DNA of 64,000 nucleotides. Source: Uranotaenia lowii. Lineage: Eukaryota; Arthropoda; Insecta; Diptera; Culicidae. Below the pieces are notes generated by a model. It was not told where the DNA came from, searched no databases, and was given only the letters and a program-made list of their open reading frames with translations. Shown piece after piece: positions 10,501 to 23,433 of this stretch. The stretch lies in assembly GCF_029784155.1 (NCBI RefSeq), contig NC_073692.1, forward strand, positions 371,570,813-371,634,812, read 5' to 3'. Position numbers and translations under genes: made by a program. Position 1 is the first letter of the stretch. Each line of letters starts with the position of its first letter.

Positions 10501-13500
10501 TGTCTGACAACACCTCTATTGAGACTGCATCAAAAGCTCCCTTTATGTCTAGAAACACTGAAGCCATTTGCTCACGTTTTGCGTACGCCATTTGTATCTC
10601 TGAAGACAGCAAAGCAAGACAATCGTTTGTCCCTTTGCCCCTTCGAAACCCAAATTGAGTATCTGAAAGGAGACCATTTGCTTCTACCCATTTATCCAAA
10701 CGAAACAAAATCATTTTCTCCATCAACTTGCGTATACAAGACAACATCGCTATTGGACGGTACGAATTCGCATCGGAGGCTGGTTTTCCGGGCTTTTGGA
10801 TAGCGATAACTCTCACTTGTCTCCATTCTTGGGGAACAATGTTGTTCTCCAAGAATTGATTAAATAAATTTAACAAGCGAAATTTGGCGGCGTCCGGAAG
10901 GTTTTTCAACAAGTTAAATTTGATTTTATCAATCCCCGGAGCTGAATTGTTGCAAGAGAGGAGGGCAAGTGAGAATTCGACCATCAAAAAGCTGGAATCG
11001 AGACCACACCTATCAGGAGGCAATTAAATAAATGGAAATGTTTACAAAGAAAAATGTCTCCAGAAGAGGGTTTTTCCATTCATTCGGTCCCACAAAGGTC
11101 CGGTGAAGTTCTGGCCGGACCTGGCAAGCTGCCACTACAGCCGGGATGTCGTTAAGTGGTATAAGGAGAACAAGATCGATTTTGTTGAAAAAAGTATCAA
11201 TCCACCAAACTGTCCGGATTCTCGTCCCATCGAGAAATATTGAGCAATAGTTAAGGGCTAACTGAAGAAATGTGGCAGAACCATGAAAAAACCCGCTCAA
11301 ATGGAAAAGTTGGATACCTCATCATCATCAGCAGTACTATGCAGAAAATGATGGGTGGTATCACAAAAAAAGTTCGAAAATTCATCCGAAAAGCTGACGA
11401 ATGATTTTTATGTTTTTTTTCCTTAAAGTGCAATAAAAACCCTACAAAATGATATTTTTACTTTTGTTGTACGTTATTTCTTTGCGGAGAAATGATCTAT
11501 TTTATCCGACCAGATTCTATGTGAAACAGACTTTATCATAATTTCTTATTGGACTTTTTTGTCAACATAGCTGATTTATTCACCAAAAATCGTTAATATT
11601 CTATTAGGAATTCTACCGGCTTATCTGACGTAGAAGAGTCACTTCACTCTGAGATTATTCCCCGACTCACGACAGATCTCTCTACGAACTAAAATCCGAA
11701 TCTTCAACTCAAACGTCAAATCCGTATTGTTGTACGGGTGTGAAACTTGGTGCACATATGCGGTGACGACGCGAAAACTGCAAGTTTTTGTGAATCGCTG
11801 CCTGCGGAACATTATCCGTGCATGGCCTAGCAACTGCATCTTAAACGTGGACTTTATCGCCAGTGTCATCAAAAGGCGCTAGAAATCGAAATTCGGGAAC
11901 GTATGTAAGTAGAGATGGATTGGGCACACGTTGAGAAGAGATGAAAACGAGATTTGCAAAAAGGGTCTTGACTGAAATCCAGATGAGCATCGAAGGGGCA
12001 GGCCCAGAAGCTCGTGGGGGCGTAGTCTAGCCGCTTGACGAGAACCTTGGCTGGCAGCGAGTGGTGACGCCGGCTCCGGATCGCCAGCAGTGGAGATCTT
12101 TTATCTCAGCCCTATGCGTCGGTCAATCGGCGTCGGACCTTTACGTTGGTGGGTAGGAGTGTGTATTCACCCTCGGTATACCTCTGCATCCGCCGTTGAA
12201 TCACCTTCTTACCCCATGACCGGTGTTGGCATCTTGGTGAAATTACGTTACGGGAAGAGATCAGGCTTTTAATCAACAAGAGGAGAATCGAGGAGAGATC
12301 ATCAGGCCTCGAATTGTCAAGAGGAGATGTTTGTACGGGCGGAGAGATCGGTTCTCGAGTCGTTTTAAGTAGAGTTCAGGCGAGTCGTTATGAGGAAAGC
12401 TATTGCTGAATGAAATTAGTTTCCTAATGAGTATACCCTGAAGTCTCAAACCGACGTCATTTATACCGATTTGTCAGCAGCATTTGATAAGGTGAACCAC
12501 GTTGTTGCCATTGGTAAGCTTGAACGCTTAGCATTCCTTGGACCTTTACTAGATTGGTTCCCCAGCAAACATGAAATCGCATTAAAATGGTAACTCAAGT
12601 CATTAAAAACATTACTGCGAATCGTAATTCCATCTAACGCGAGTAAAAGGTCGTAAAAATCGTTACTCGAAGTCGGTTTAAAAGGTTTATATCGGATATG
12701 ATAAAAAGTCCGCCATGTTTGAAGATTTTGAAGACGATTTCGTTCCTTTGCTTTCTCCCGCGTGGGTCAAGTAAAAGAACAGCTTTGTTGTTCTCTCTGC
12801 TACCAGCAGTGCAACAAGATTGCTAAAAATCAGATGGTGTATTTGCAAGAATTGCCCAATGACAGAGGCAGCAAATATTGTCGCTGGCAACGGTTCGCAT
12901 GCGTTGAGAGAAAAAAAAAACTGGTGCTCTCTTGCATTCTTTCAGTATGTATGAATATGGTGTCCTATATCGTCCAAATCGTATAATCTTATCGCTTTAG
13001 CCAGAAGTTGAAAATATGTATGTATATTGCCTCCACTTTGGTAGGTAAATGCTGTTTTTTCGAGTTTCATACGATCATTCCATAATGTATATGAGACGTA
13101 TAACAAAGTTGTAGAGAAATGTAAGGTACACCGGGGTAAGTGTGGACGATGGCTATTAAAACAATACTGTGCACTATTTTTTCAAACTTTTAATGCAGAA
13201 TGTTCAAATTACTTATAATCTATCCAATAACTGTGAAAAAGTTACAATTCAGACAATCACGGATGTTTACAGCGACTTTTTTAGAATTTTCTATTTTCAA
13301 CTACGATGCTGAGTTGATGTGCATCTTTTTCAATTGCAAATTTCTCGTAAACTAGCTGGCTCTCGATGAAAAACTCTACATTGAAACAATCCTTATGTTA
13401 CATCCACAGCAAGTATACCGTTCAGCCCTGCGACTCTAAACGTCACTGCGTCTGGCGACTGGCAACCCGGTGCGAACATAGGAGAGAACGAGAACGGAAC

Positions 13501-16500
13501 CAAAACATAAGTAGGAAAAGGTTTTAAAACGTGGTATAGTCGATTCCTAAAAACGAGGTTTATTTCCCGAAAATTGTTATTCCCGTAGGATTGCTCAGAA
13601 CACCAAATTGTGAGTTCCATTTCCTATTATTATAATACTCCAATTAAAATATATTCTTTAGCTTTTAGCTATTCTACTGCTTAAAAGAGGGTGTTTCTTT
13701 CTACAAATCACAAAGTCACGAGTCTCATAACACTCCCGTGATATACTAAAAGAATTTGTTTGCAATTCGTATCCGGATTTGAAGAATTTAAGGAAGATGC
13801 CTCGGAAAACGAAGAGCAGCTGCAGTCTGTGTAACAAACCAGATAGCGATCGGATGGTCGCCTGTGACAAGTGCCAACGATGGTACCACTTTAACTGCGT
13901 TCAAGTCGGAGATTCCGTTGCTAATCGTGAGTGGCTGTGTCCCATATGTGACATCGATGCAACAGCTGAAGCAACAACAACCATCCTTCAGAAGGAGGAT
14001 GACGTCCAATCTCGTGTTTCTCGAGCAAGCACCTCAGCAGCCAAGGCTGCTCTTGAACTGCAGCGACTGGAAGATCTGAAGCAGCTGGAGTTGAAGCGAA
14101 TTAATGAAGAGCTTGCTCATCAAAAGCAGGAGGCTGAGCTGGAGCGTAAGCGGGTCGAAGAAGATCGAAAGCGTCGTGAGGAGGAACAGGCACTGGAACG
14201 AACGCAGCTAGAAATTGACCGACGTCAGCAGGAAGCTCTAAAAAAGTTGGAAGAGATGTATTTGGCGGAGAAGTATAAAATCCTCCATGCCCAAATAGAC
14301 GAAACGAGTAGCCGTAAAAGTGTAGCCAGCAGCACTCGAAAATCTAGAACTAGCGAATGGGTTGAGCGACTACCGGAACTGCATAATCCAGTGGGAACGA
14401 AAAAGCCACTGACGAACCCATACGGTGGTGAAAAACTTACTGCAGCTGGACCTAAGGGAACATTCTTCCCAAATGATCCAGTGCACAACCCATTGCTACT
14501 ACCCCGAGACAATAGTACACCAATAGCCAGGAATATGAACCAAGCTCAGCTTGATGATCGACGAGGATTCCCGAATGAAAGTACCATAAATCCGGTGTTA
14601 GTTCCTTCCACCGAGGATAAACAGTGTCAACCAATCAAAGAAACTGTTAATACAGTGAGCACCAGAACCCTCACTAACGGCAAATAGCAGCACGGCAGGT
14701 TTTGCATAGAGATCTGCCAACCTTCACGGGTAACCCTGAGGATTGGCCAGTATTTATAAGCAGTTTCGAGAACCATACAAAGGAGTGTGGGTTTTCTAAT
14801 GCCGAAAACCTAATTCGTCTACAACAGTGGTCGGCAACCTTTTGAGTCGGAAGAGCCAAAAACCTCAAATTTTAAAAATTTTGGAGTTTGAAAGAGCCAC
14901 ATTAAAGTTTTTTTTTTAATCAAAAAAATCAAAATAAATGAATGATTAATGAACATTAGTTTTAAGAAAATAACTTCAAATGCGTTAGAGATTTTTTTCA
15001 TACTCTTGGATTTTTTTCTTTCTGTTTCTGATTATCTTTAAGAACATGGATTCTCTTCTGGATCGTCAACTCTTCTTACATAGTTTGAATGTACATCAAA
15101 AATCGAGTCAAGAAAGTTTAAAGTGCATATAAAGCTTATATGAATACTTTGCATGATGATAATGCGAAGGATTTGAACTTATTTACAAAAGCAGAATGTT
15201 TAAAATTTCTTCGGCTAAGACAAGCTTTTAAAATGACGAAGTAAAGAGAAATATTTTTTATATTGAAAAGCTTTTTGATGACGCTCTCCAGATTTAGTAG
15301 ATACTTTCCAAAATCTAGAAGTATGAGTTAAAAATCAACTATAACTTATTTAGTCGAAAATTTTAATCTTCAAAAATTATGCTCCTGACAACTTGTAGAA
15401 TTTTAAAAATTCATGACATCAAGCGAACGAGTCTTCAGAATTTTATGCATCTGGAAAATTCAAAAATCTCATTTCAGGTCACATGTGATTACTTAGTATT
15501 GTGCGTCAAATTCGATGAAAAATACACTTTGATACATTGTATATTCTTCATCAACGCTTGTCAAAGCTTAGTATGTTGGAGTAAAATGTTGTTTGACCAG
15601 TATAAATCTCTAAAAATGAAATTATGTAGTTTTCATGTGAAAACCGTGAAAAATCATAAAGAAACAGTTCATTTGAATTGGCAAAAATCAGTTTTTATCA
15701 ATATTTTTAAAGTTTATAAAAAAATAATAAAAATGATTAACGATGATTAACTCTCAATCCCAAATGAAAAAAAAGGTCGTTACTGCAAATTTGTTCAAAA
15801 TTTGTGTGCTTTTTGTACATATTGGCTGCACGCATCACACTTAAAATTTTAAATATTTATTTTCAAAGGCTCAAAGGTTTACATTTTTTTTTCAATACGT
15901 ACTATTACATTATTTTAAAAAAAAACTGCTTCAGGGCGAAAATGTCAATTTAGTTATTGGAAACAAATATTTAACCTGTGGTGAAATTTTCAAATAGTTT
16001 TTCAGAATTGTAATTACTTTTTATTCTTAATGATGATTCGAGTTTAAAAAGCTGTCAAACTTTAATTTGTTATTCTCAATTCCTAATTTTGGAATTTTGT
16101 ATTTCAATTTCATGTAGATATCTATTCACTTTTTTAAATCCGTTATTTATTGAACAGGCTTTCCAGGACTTTTCTGTAAGTATCAAGGCCGGGCTAATCC
16201 GGGCATTGGGTTTCTAAATTTAAAACTCAAAACCGGTTAATATCCACCCAGACAACCATTTGGTGGGTAAATCAAATTCGCAACACAAATATACGTGCAA
16301 ATATACGTATAAACATATCGTATATAATGCAGCAAAACCAGTATATACGTATCATTTTGGAGGTCATATAGGTACATTTGCACACATATTCTTGATTTGG
16401 ATTTTTTTTGTCGTAATAAAATCATGCAATGTATTTAAATACGATAAAGAATATGCATTGGCAGCACATTGTAGGTGCAGATATACGAAAATGAGTTTAA

Positions 16501-19500
16501 ATAACATTCATAATAATCTGTAAAATAATATACGACTTCTGGTTGTCTGGGCGGGCAAATCCAGCCAAAATCAACGTATTTTTCGAAAAAGACAAGAAAA
16601 AAGCTGAAAAATAAACACACGAAAAATGATTTTCTTCACCAAGGCACATCAGAGGCGTTCAAATCTTATTTAACAATTTCAAAAAATGCATGGAAATTTA
16701 TTTTGTAAAATTAGTGGAAAATTTGGAATTTCATAAAAAAAAATGTGAATAATCCTGGAAAAACCGGGCCTTTTTCCTCGATATACGGCAACCAGACCGG
16801 GCCTGACATCATCAAATTGTTTCTTTAAAAATCTGAGCAAGCCCCGGATGAAGCGGTAAATTGGAATGCCGTAAGAACGGGGGGCGTTTTGGAAGTTAAT
16901 CCCTCTCCCATGAGGGTCCAAGAAAAGCAAGCGAGGTTTTTTACTCAACACTCAATTTTTGGTTCTAAATAAAATGTTGATGATTGAGTAAGGTTATTCA
17001 AGTAACTAACTTGATTTAGAACTTTAGCATCAGTTCTAATTCAAGTCAAGTCAACTAATCCCAGGTTAAAAATTCTTCAACAGTTATTCAAAATTTTCTC
17101 ACTTGTTGATTGAAACTTAGTTCTTTATATTAATTATTATGAGAATCAATTCATTCCAGCAATTTTTGTACCAAACTGTCAAAATCATAATTGTATTTCT
17201 GTTTTTATATTTTGTTTTCTGTATCGAGTTTAAGATTTTTTATTTGAAATTTGAATAATTATTAGAAACTTTTGATAGAAGATAAAGTTTGGAAATCCTG
17301 GTTCATACAAAATATGAGCCATGAACTTCACAATGCATTTGCATTTTCAGAATTAAAAAGGTTTATTTTCAGTATTTGGAAAAAGAATATTAGAAACCGT
17401 CCTGAGTATTTGTTTTGTTTTAAGATTCCACTTGTTCCAAAAGCGGATGCAATTTTAAAATTCTTTTCTGAACCTATGAAAATCCGTGTGCCATAAGACT
17501 TAATTATCACTTCAGCACGATCTTATAAATATTTTATTCAAAAATATATTTTATATTAGCGCAGTTAACTAAAGAGCCGCAACTTTATATCAAAAGAGCC
17601 GCATGCGGCTCGCGAGCCGCAGGTTGCCGACCTATGGTCTACAACATTGTTTAAAGGGAGACGCCCTGGAAGCTGTTCGCGGCAAGCTCCAAGTGCCTGA
17701 ACTGGTTCCCCGAGTCATAGAGATTCTGCGGATGTTCTTTGGTCGTCCGGAAGTATTGATTACGACCCTCATGTCGAAAATTCGAAATACACCAGCCCCG
17801 AAGGAAGGCAGACTAGACACGCTGATCGCGTATGGTCTTGCGATTCAAAATTACTGTGACCACATCAAGGTTGCAAAACTTGAGGCACATCTTACGAATC
17901 CTACACTCCTCCAGGAATTAGTTGAGAAACTCCCGTCGGACACTAAAATGAAGTGGACTGATTATAAAGATGCAGCGGGTGAAACAAATTTGGACGATTT
18001 TGGAGATTTTATGTCAGAAATGGTGCGAAAGGCTAGTGGTGTAATGTACGCCCCACTGGGCGTTTCAAAGCCAACGAAATGGGAAGACAACAGAACCCGA
18101 GGAGCTGTAATAAAATCGAAATCGAGTTTCCATCATAGTGACAACGATAACAGAAACAATAACCAACGCAGGGAGAAGGTATGCCCCGTCTGCGAAAAAT
18201 CTGGTCACGATACGGAGCATTGCGGTAAGTTTGATGAAATGTCTGTAGAGGAACGTCTGAACACCGTGCGACAGTACAACCTATGTAGATGCTGCCTGAA
18301 AAGTCATAATCCTTGGCCATGTCGACGCCCTAAAGAGTGTGGTCACGAAGGCTGTCGTGTTCGCCATCACCCATTGCTCCACAATTCCTCAACCAATCCA
18401 AGTCCCCAGAACTATCACAAAGCAGGGTACTCAATAATCTACCGCATAGTCCCAGTAACCATCTACAACGGATTGAAGTCAGTCGACACATTCGCGCTAC
18501 TAGATGAAGCATCTGCTGTGACCATGATAGAAGCAAGTCTTGTTGATAGCCTCAACTTAGAAGGAATTTCAGACCCATTGCACCTTAAATGGACGGGAAG
18601 TATAACTCGAATCGAAGAAAATTCACGGACTTTAGATGTCGATATATCCGCAAGAGGAAAACCGAGAAAATACGTTTTGAGAAATGCACTAACAGTAGAA
18701 GATCTTGATCTCCCAGTCCAATCAATCGACTTTAAACAACTTTCCAAAGAATTTCATCATCTAAAGGGTCTGCCTGTTGAGGATTACGTCTCCGCTCGTC
18801 CACAAATTCTAATCGGCCTCGAAAATGTTTACCTGGGAACTCCTTTGAAAGTTCGGGAGGGAGCTCGAGACCATCCAACTGCTACTAAAACAAGGCTCGG
18901 ATGGTGCGTATACGGCGGTAATCTAGCAGGACATAACAGCAATTATCATCATGTTCATCACGGTGATGTGAATAGTAAAGATCACGCAATGTTTGATATG
19001 GTTAAAGAGTTCATTATGGTTGATAACCTGGGAGTCGTAGCAAGCACAACGCTAGAGTCTCAAGAGCAACAGCGAGCACGCTCAATACTGGAATCCACTA
19101 CTCGTCGAATATCTACAGGGTTTGAGACGGGCTTGCTCTGGAAAACTGACGAAATTAGCTTGCCAGATAGCTACCCTATGGCTGAAGCACGTTTACGTTG
19201 CTTGGAAAGAAAAATCTATAAAGACCCGAAGCTTGTCGATCGGATCAGAAATCACATAGCCGATTATATATTAAAGGGATATGCGCACAAAACAACAACC
19301 GAAGAAATCGCCTCTGCTGATCCGGGAAAAGTCTGGTACTTGCCACTTGGTATTGCTACAAACCCCAAAAACCCGGAAAAGCTGAGATTGATTTGGGATG
19401 CATCTGCTCAGGTTCGTAATGTTTCCTTCAACTCGATGATGTTAAAGGGGCCTGACCTCCTCGCTTCGTTGCCTGCAATCCTCTATCGATTTCGATCTCG

Positions 19501-22500
19501 TCGTGTAGCAATTTGTGGTGATCTGAAAGAGATGTTTCACCAGATTAAAATTAGAGAAGAAGATAGATCAGCACAACGGTTCCTTTGGAGAAACAACCCA
19601 TCTGAGAAACCCACCATCTACACTATGGATGTAGCTACTTTTGGTTCTGCTTGCTCGCCTTGTTCTGCTCAGTTCGTAAAGAATCTGAATGCCTACGAAC
19701 ATGAACAACAATTTCCAGCTGCCGTCGAAGCTATAGTGTATGGCCATTACGTTGACGATTTCCTGGATAGTAAAGACAACGCAGAAGAGGTTATACAGCT
19801 CGTCCGAGAAGTGAAGTTTGTGCATCAGCAAGGAGGTTTTGAAATTCGCAATTTTTTGTCGAATTCTAATTACGTTCTGGAACAAATTGGCAGCGGAAAC
19901 GTCCCCGAAGCAAGAGATTTGAACATATCTACCCTAACAGAATCACAGTCAATTCTGGGTATTCAGTGGTTATCACGAAGCGATCTGTTCACCTTTACGA
20001 TGAATCTCCCAAGTTTAAATACTGGAATTCTTGACGGCACGATCCGTCCAACGAAAAGACAAATACTACGCACGGTTATGAGTCTCTATGACCCTCTGGG
20101 TATGCTGGCGGCATTCGTCATTCACGGCAAGATCATCATCCAAAATCTTTGGAAGTCTGGATGCACGTGGGATGAACAGATTGACGATCCCATCTTCACC
20201 GATTGGAAACGATGGACTAATATGTTTTGCCACCTAGGTGACGTTCGAATCCCTCGAGCCTACTTCAAAGAATCAGCTCCCGAAGACTGCCAACCGATTC
20301 AGCTTCATACATTCGTTGACGCTAGCGAGGAGGCATACGCTAGTGCAGTGTATTTCCGTTACTTCGATCGAGGCACCCCTCGTTGTGTCCTGGTGGGAGC
20401 AAAAGCGAAGATATCTATCTCACGGCGATTCTTTTGGACGGATTCTTCCACGGTACTTCACTGGATTCACTCCGATGCCCGCAAGTATAATACTTACGTT
20501 GCTTGCCGGATTGGTGAAATACTGACACACACAGACATCAGCGAATGGAAGTGGGTCCCTACCAAGGACAATGTAGCCGACGAAGCGACGAAATGGGGAC
20601 GCGGCCCATGCTTTAACTCGGACAGCCGGTGGTTCCTTGGGCCGGATTTTTTATGGGACCAACAAGAAGCATGGCCCGAACAAAAATGGAGACCTGCGAA
20701 CAAAAACGAAGAAATTCGCTCAACTTGTCTGCACCATCAGATAAAGCCGGAATTGTTGGTCGACCTAACACGCTTCTCGAAATGGGAACGTCTACTGAGA
20801 ACTGTCGCGTACTTATTTCGCTTCGGAACGCCTAGGAAAACACCCATAGTGTTTGGTCCGCATTCTTTGGAATATCTGGAACAAGAACACCTAAAGAAGG
20901 CAGAAATTGCATTGTTTCGCCTCGCACAGCGAGAATCATTTCCCGAAGAGATCGCCATACTCGAGAAAAGCAAAAATAAAAAGCCTGCGGGAGTGGTGCC
21001 GATCACCAGTCCGCTATATAAATTATCAGCGTTTATCAATGAAGAAGGAGTGGTTAATATGGACGGTCGTATCGGCACCGCTCCCAACCTGCCGATCGAA
21101 GCTAAGTATCCCACTATCTTAGCTAAGACCCATCCAATAACCTTTCTTATTGTAGATTTTTATCATCGTCGTTTCCTGCACCGCAACGCCGAGACTGTCT
21201 TCAATGAACTCCGACAGCGCTTCTATGTGTCGGGACTGCGAAGGCTCATCCGATCTGTCACCGCCCGGTGCCAGTGGTGCAAAGTGTACTTCAAGACTCC
21301 CATTCAACCGAAGATGGCACCGCTCCCAAAATCGCGACTGGTAGCCTTCCAACGACCCTTCACTTATGTCGGTCTTGACTATTTTGGACCACTCATGATG
21401 AAGGTTGGGCGTTCACACGCAAAACGCTGGGTAGCACTTTTTACGTGCTTTAGCACTCGTGCAATACACATGGAAATTGTCCATAGCCTGTCAACAATGT
21501 CTTGCAAAATGTGTATACGAAGATTCATCGCTCGTCGTGGGTCCCCTCTTGAAATCTTTTCCGACAACGGAACAAACTTCCGTGGGGCAGCAAACGACCT
21601 TCAAGCTCAACTGCAGCAAATCAATCTACAATGCGCAGAGACCTTTACAAATACTAACACAAAGTGGTATTTTAATCCGCCTGCTGCACCCCACACCGGA
21701 GGCGTATGGGAACGCCTCGTTCGCTCCGTAAAAACGGCATTGGACTGTTTCCACGATGTACCGAGAGTTCCTGACGACGAGACCTTCGAGACCATCATCC
21801 TGGAAGCAGAAAGCATGATCAACAGTAGACCGCTGACATATATTCCACTTGAAACCACGAACCAAGAAGCCTTAACGCCCAACCATTTCCTGTTAGGTAG
21901 CTCAAACGGAATCAAACAACCCCCTCAAGAGCCCATCAATGCTATAGAGAGTCTTCGAAGCAGCTGGAACTTGGCCCAGCTTATTCTTGATGGGTTTTGG
22001 AAACGCTGGTTGAAGGAGTATCTTCCGACGATCGCAAGACGCACAAAATGGTTTAAAGATACTAAGCCGTTGGAGCTAGGTGATTTAGTATTTGTAGTTG
22101 ACGAAAAAAGGCGCAACAGCTGGACCCGAGGACAAGTTGTGGAGCTCTTTCCGGGGAGAGATGGTGTTGTCAGACAAGCTCTTGTTCGAACTGGTACTGG
22201 CACTATTCGTCGTGGTATCGGAAATTTAGCTGTTTTGGATGTGGTTAAAGACAGTAAGGCAGAAGTTGGCGAAGCTGAAACCTTGTTTTACGCGGCGGGG
22301 AATGTTACATCCACAGCAAGTATACCGTTCAGCCCTGCGACTCTAAACGTCACTGCGTCTGGCGACTGGCAACCCGGTGCGAACATAGGAGAGAACGAGA
22401 ACGGAACCAAAACATAAGTAGGAAAAGGTTTTAAAACGTGGTATAGTCGATTCCTATAAACGAGGTTTATTTCCCGAAAATTGTTATTCCCGTAGGATTG

Positions 22501-23388
22501 CTCAGAACACCAAATTGTGAGTTCCATTTCCTATTATTATAATACTCCAATTAAAATATATTCTTTAGCTTTTAGCTATTCTACTGCTTAAAAGAGGGTG
22601 TTTCTTTCTACAAATCACAAAGTCACGAGTCTCATAACACTCCCGTGATACTTACATTCCAAACAACCAGTTAGGAAAAGAAACGGCGGTTAAAAATGAA
22701 GAAAAAATAGTTTATTGACAAAAAACTAAAACTTTGTCTCCAACCCCTGCCTGGGGTAAGTGTGGACGGCTTTAAAAAAGACTTGGTGTTTACACATTTT
22801 TACAATTTTTTGTCCTTCATCCTTCATGAATTTTATTATTTAGCTATATTTAGCATTCGGATCATGAAAAGTTGGGTAATGTACTTGTTTGTTCTGTGTT
22901 TTTGATAAAATCGGATTTCGTGTGTTTCAACATAAATTACACACAATAATTATTGAAAGATGCCTTACTTATAGTATCATGAATTTTTTTCGAAATTTTG
23001 GATGGTTCGAGCAATAAAATAACGTATTCATCGAAGAAAACACAAATTTTTTGAAAATTTCCTGAGAAATCAAAGGGAAAATCTACCGTCCACACTTACC
23101 CCATAAAGCGGGGTAAGTGAAGACGCCAGCAGTCCATTACAATTTACGTGATAATTTTTCTCGCTTTGCTTCTATCGAGCTCATCTCTTCAGCGTTTGTA
23201 AACAACATGTTCTGCATCACATTGAATGTAATTTTATGAAAATTGCTCCACTGCTGATTTTTTAATGATTTTTTAAAGTTGAACTACACTGAAAACCGTC
23301 CACAATTACCCCGGTGTACCTTACCTACAAAAATGTTTGCTGGGTCCGCAGTTACTTAACTGGACCTAAATTGACAGTTTGCAGAGAA

Positions 23389-23433
<45 letters not shown>

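Larger units (their letters stand above)
7777..11240 (+). pseudogene. ITmD37E transposase, frameshifted and split by an insertion
   Basis: The N-terminal DNA-binding region reads in frame from about 7810 to 8020 (VKIAKFLKYPKSTVNSVLQRY). After a frameshift the catalytic core continues at 8140-8400, with the first D in MDDETYVK at about 8205. The rest resumes after the retrotransposon at about 11050-11240: second D in FWPDLASCHY near 11120, E in RPIEKYW near 11233. Stops and shifts mean no active enzyme. The D-to-E spacing of 37 is countable directly. The reading frame is deliberately not reassembled here. Confidence 0.85.
7616..11533 (+). mobile_element. ITmD37E-type (Tc1/mariner superfamily) DNA transposon, interrupted
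   Basis: Terminal inverted repeats of 27 bp at 7616-7642 and 11507-11533 are identical over their length (outer part AAGTCTGTTTCACATAG). TA dinucleotides lie on both sides (7614-7615, 11534-11535), the hallmark target duplication. Removing the later non-LTR insertion (8409-11026) leaves about 1.29 kb, a normal size for a mariner relative. The transposase catalytic triad spacing between the second D and the E is 37 residues, which defines the ITmD37E group known from mosquitoes. Confidence 0.92.
13396..22650 (+). mobile_element. BEL/Pao LTR retrotransposon with hAT insertion
   Basis: Two 348-bp LTRs flank a gag-pol region of BEL/Pao type. CTTA lies immediately outside both LTRs (13392-13395, 22651-22654), giving a 4-bp direct repeat. 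A fifth base would mismatch (BEL elements usually duplicate about 5). A purine-rich tract (GCGGCGGGGAA) precedes the 3' LTR. Without the 2.8-kb hAT insertion the element would be about 6.4 kb. I did not recognise a primer-binding site. Confidence 0.92.
13121..23324. mobile_element. TIR element (GTAAGGTACACCGGGG ends), host of the BEL insertion
   Basis: Inverted termini GTAAGGTACACCGGGG lie at 13121-13136 and 23309-23324. The similarity extends inward through GTAAGTGTGGACG on the left. With the BEL/Pao element removed it is about 950 bp and non-coding. It sits near the right end of the CCCAGCAAACAT element and carries internal copies of its own subterminal motif (22753, 23087). Confidence 0.7.
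12561..23343. mobile_element. TIR element (CCCAGCAAACAT ends), host of further insertions
   Basis: Perfect 12-bp inverted termini CCCAGCAAACAT lie at 12561-12572 and 23332-23343. They interrupt the CR1-like RT exactly where its reading continues on the other side, with TC repeated at the insertion point. The element's own DNA is about 560 bp on the left (12561-13120) and 19 bp on the right. It has no coding capacity, so it is a MITE-like insertion of uncertain superfamily. Confidence 0.7.

Noticed and set aside
15379..15750. 123-codon open frame within the hAT element as its transposase
   Set aside because: It has AT-driven composition and no hAT dimerisation or catalytic motif; probably chance.
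17603..17644. Start codon of BEL pol at 17603
   Set aside because: These bases belong to the hAT right end and the 8-bp duplication; the frame only becomes BEL sequence after 17645.
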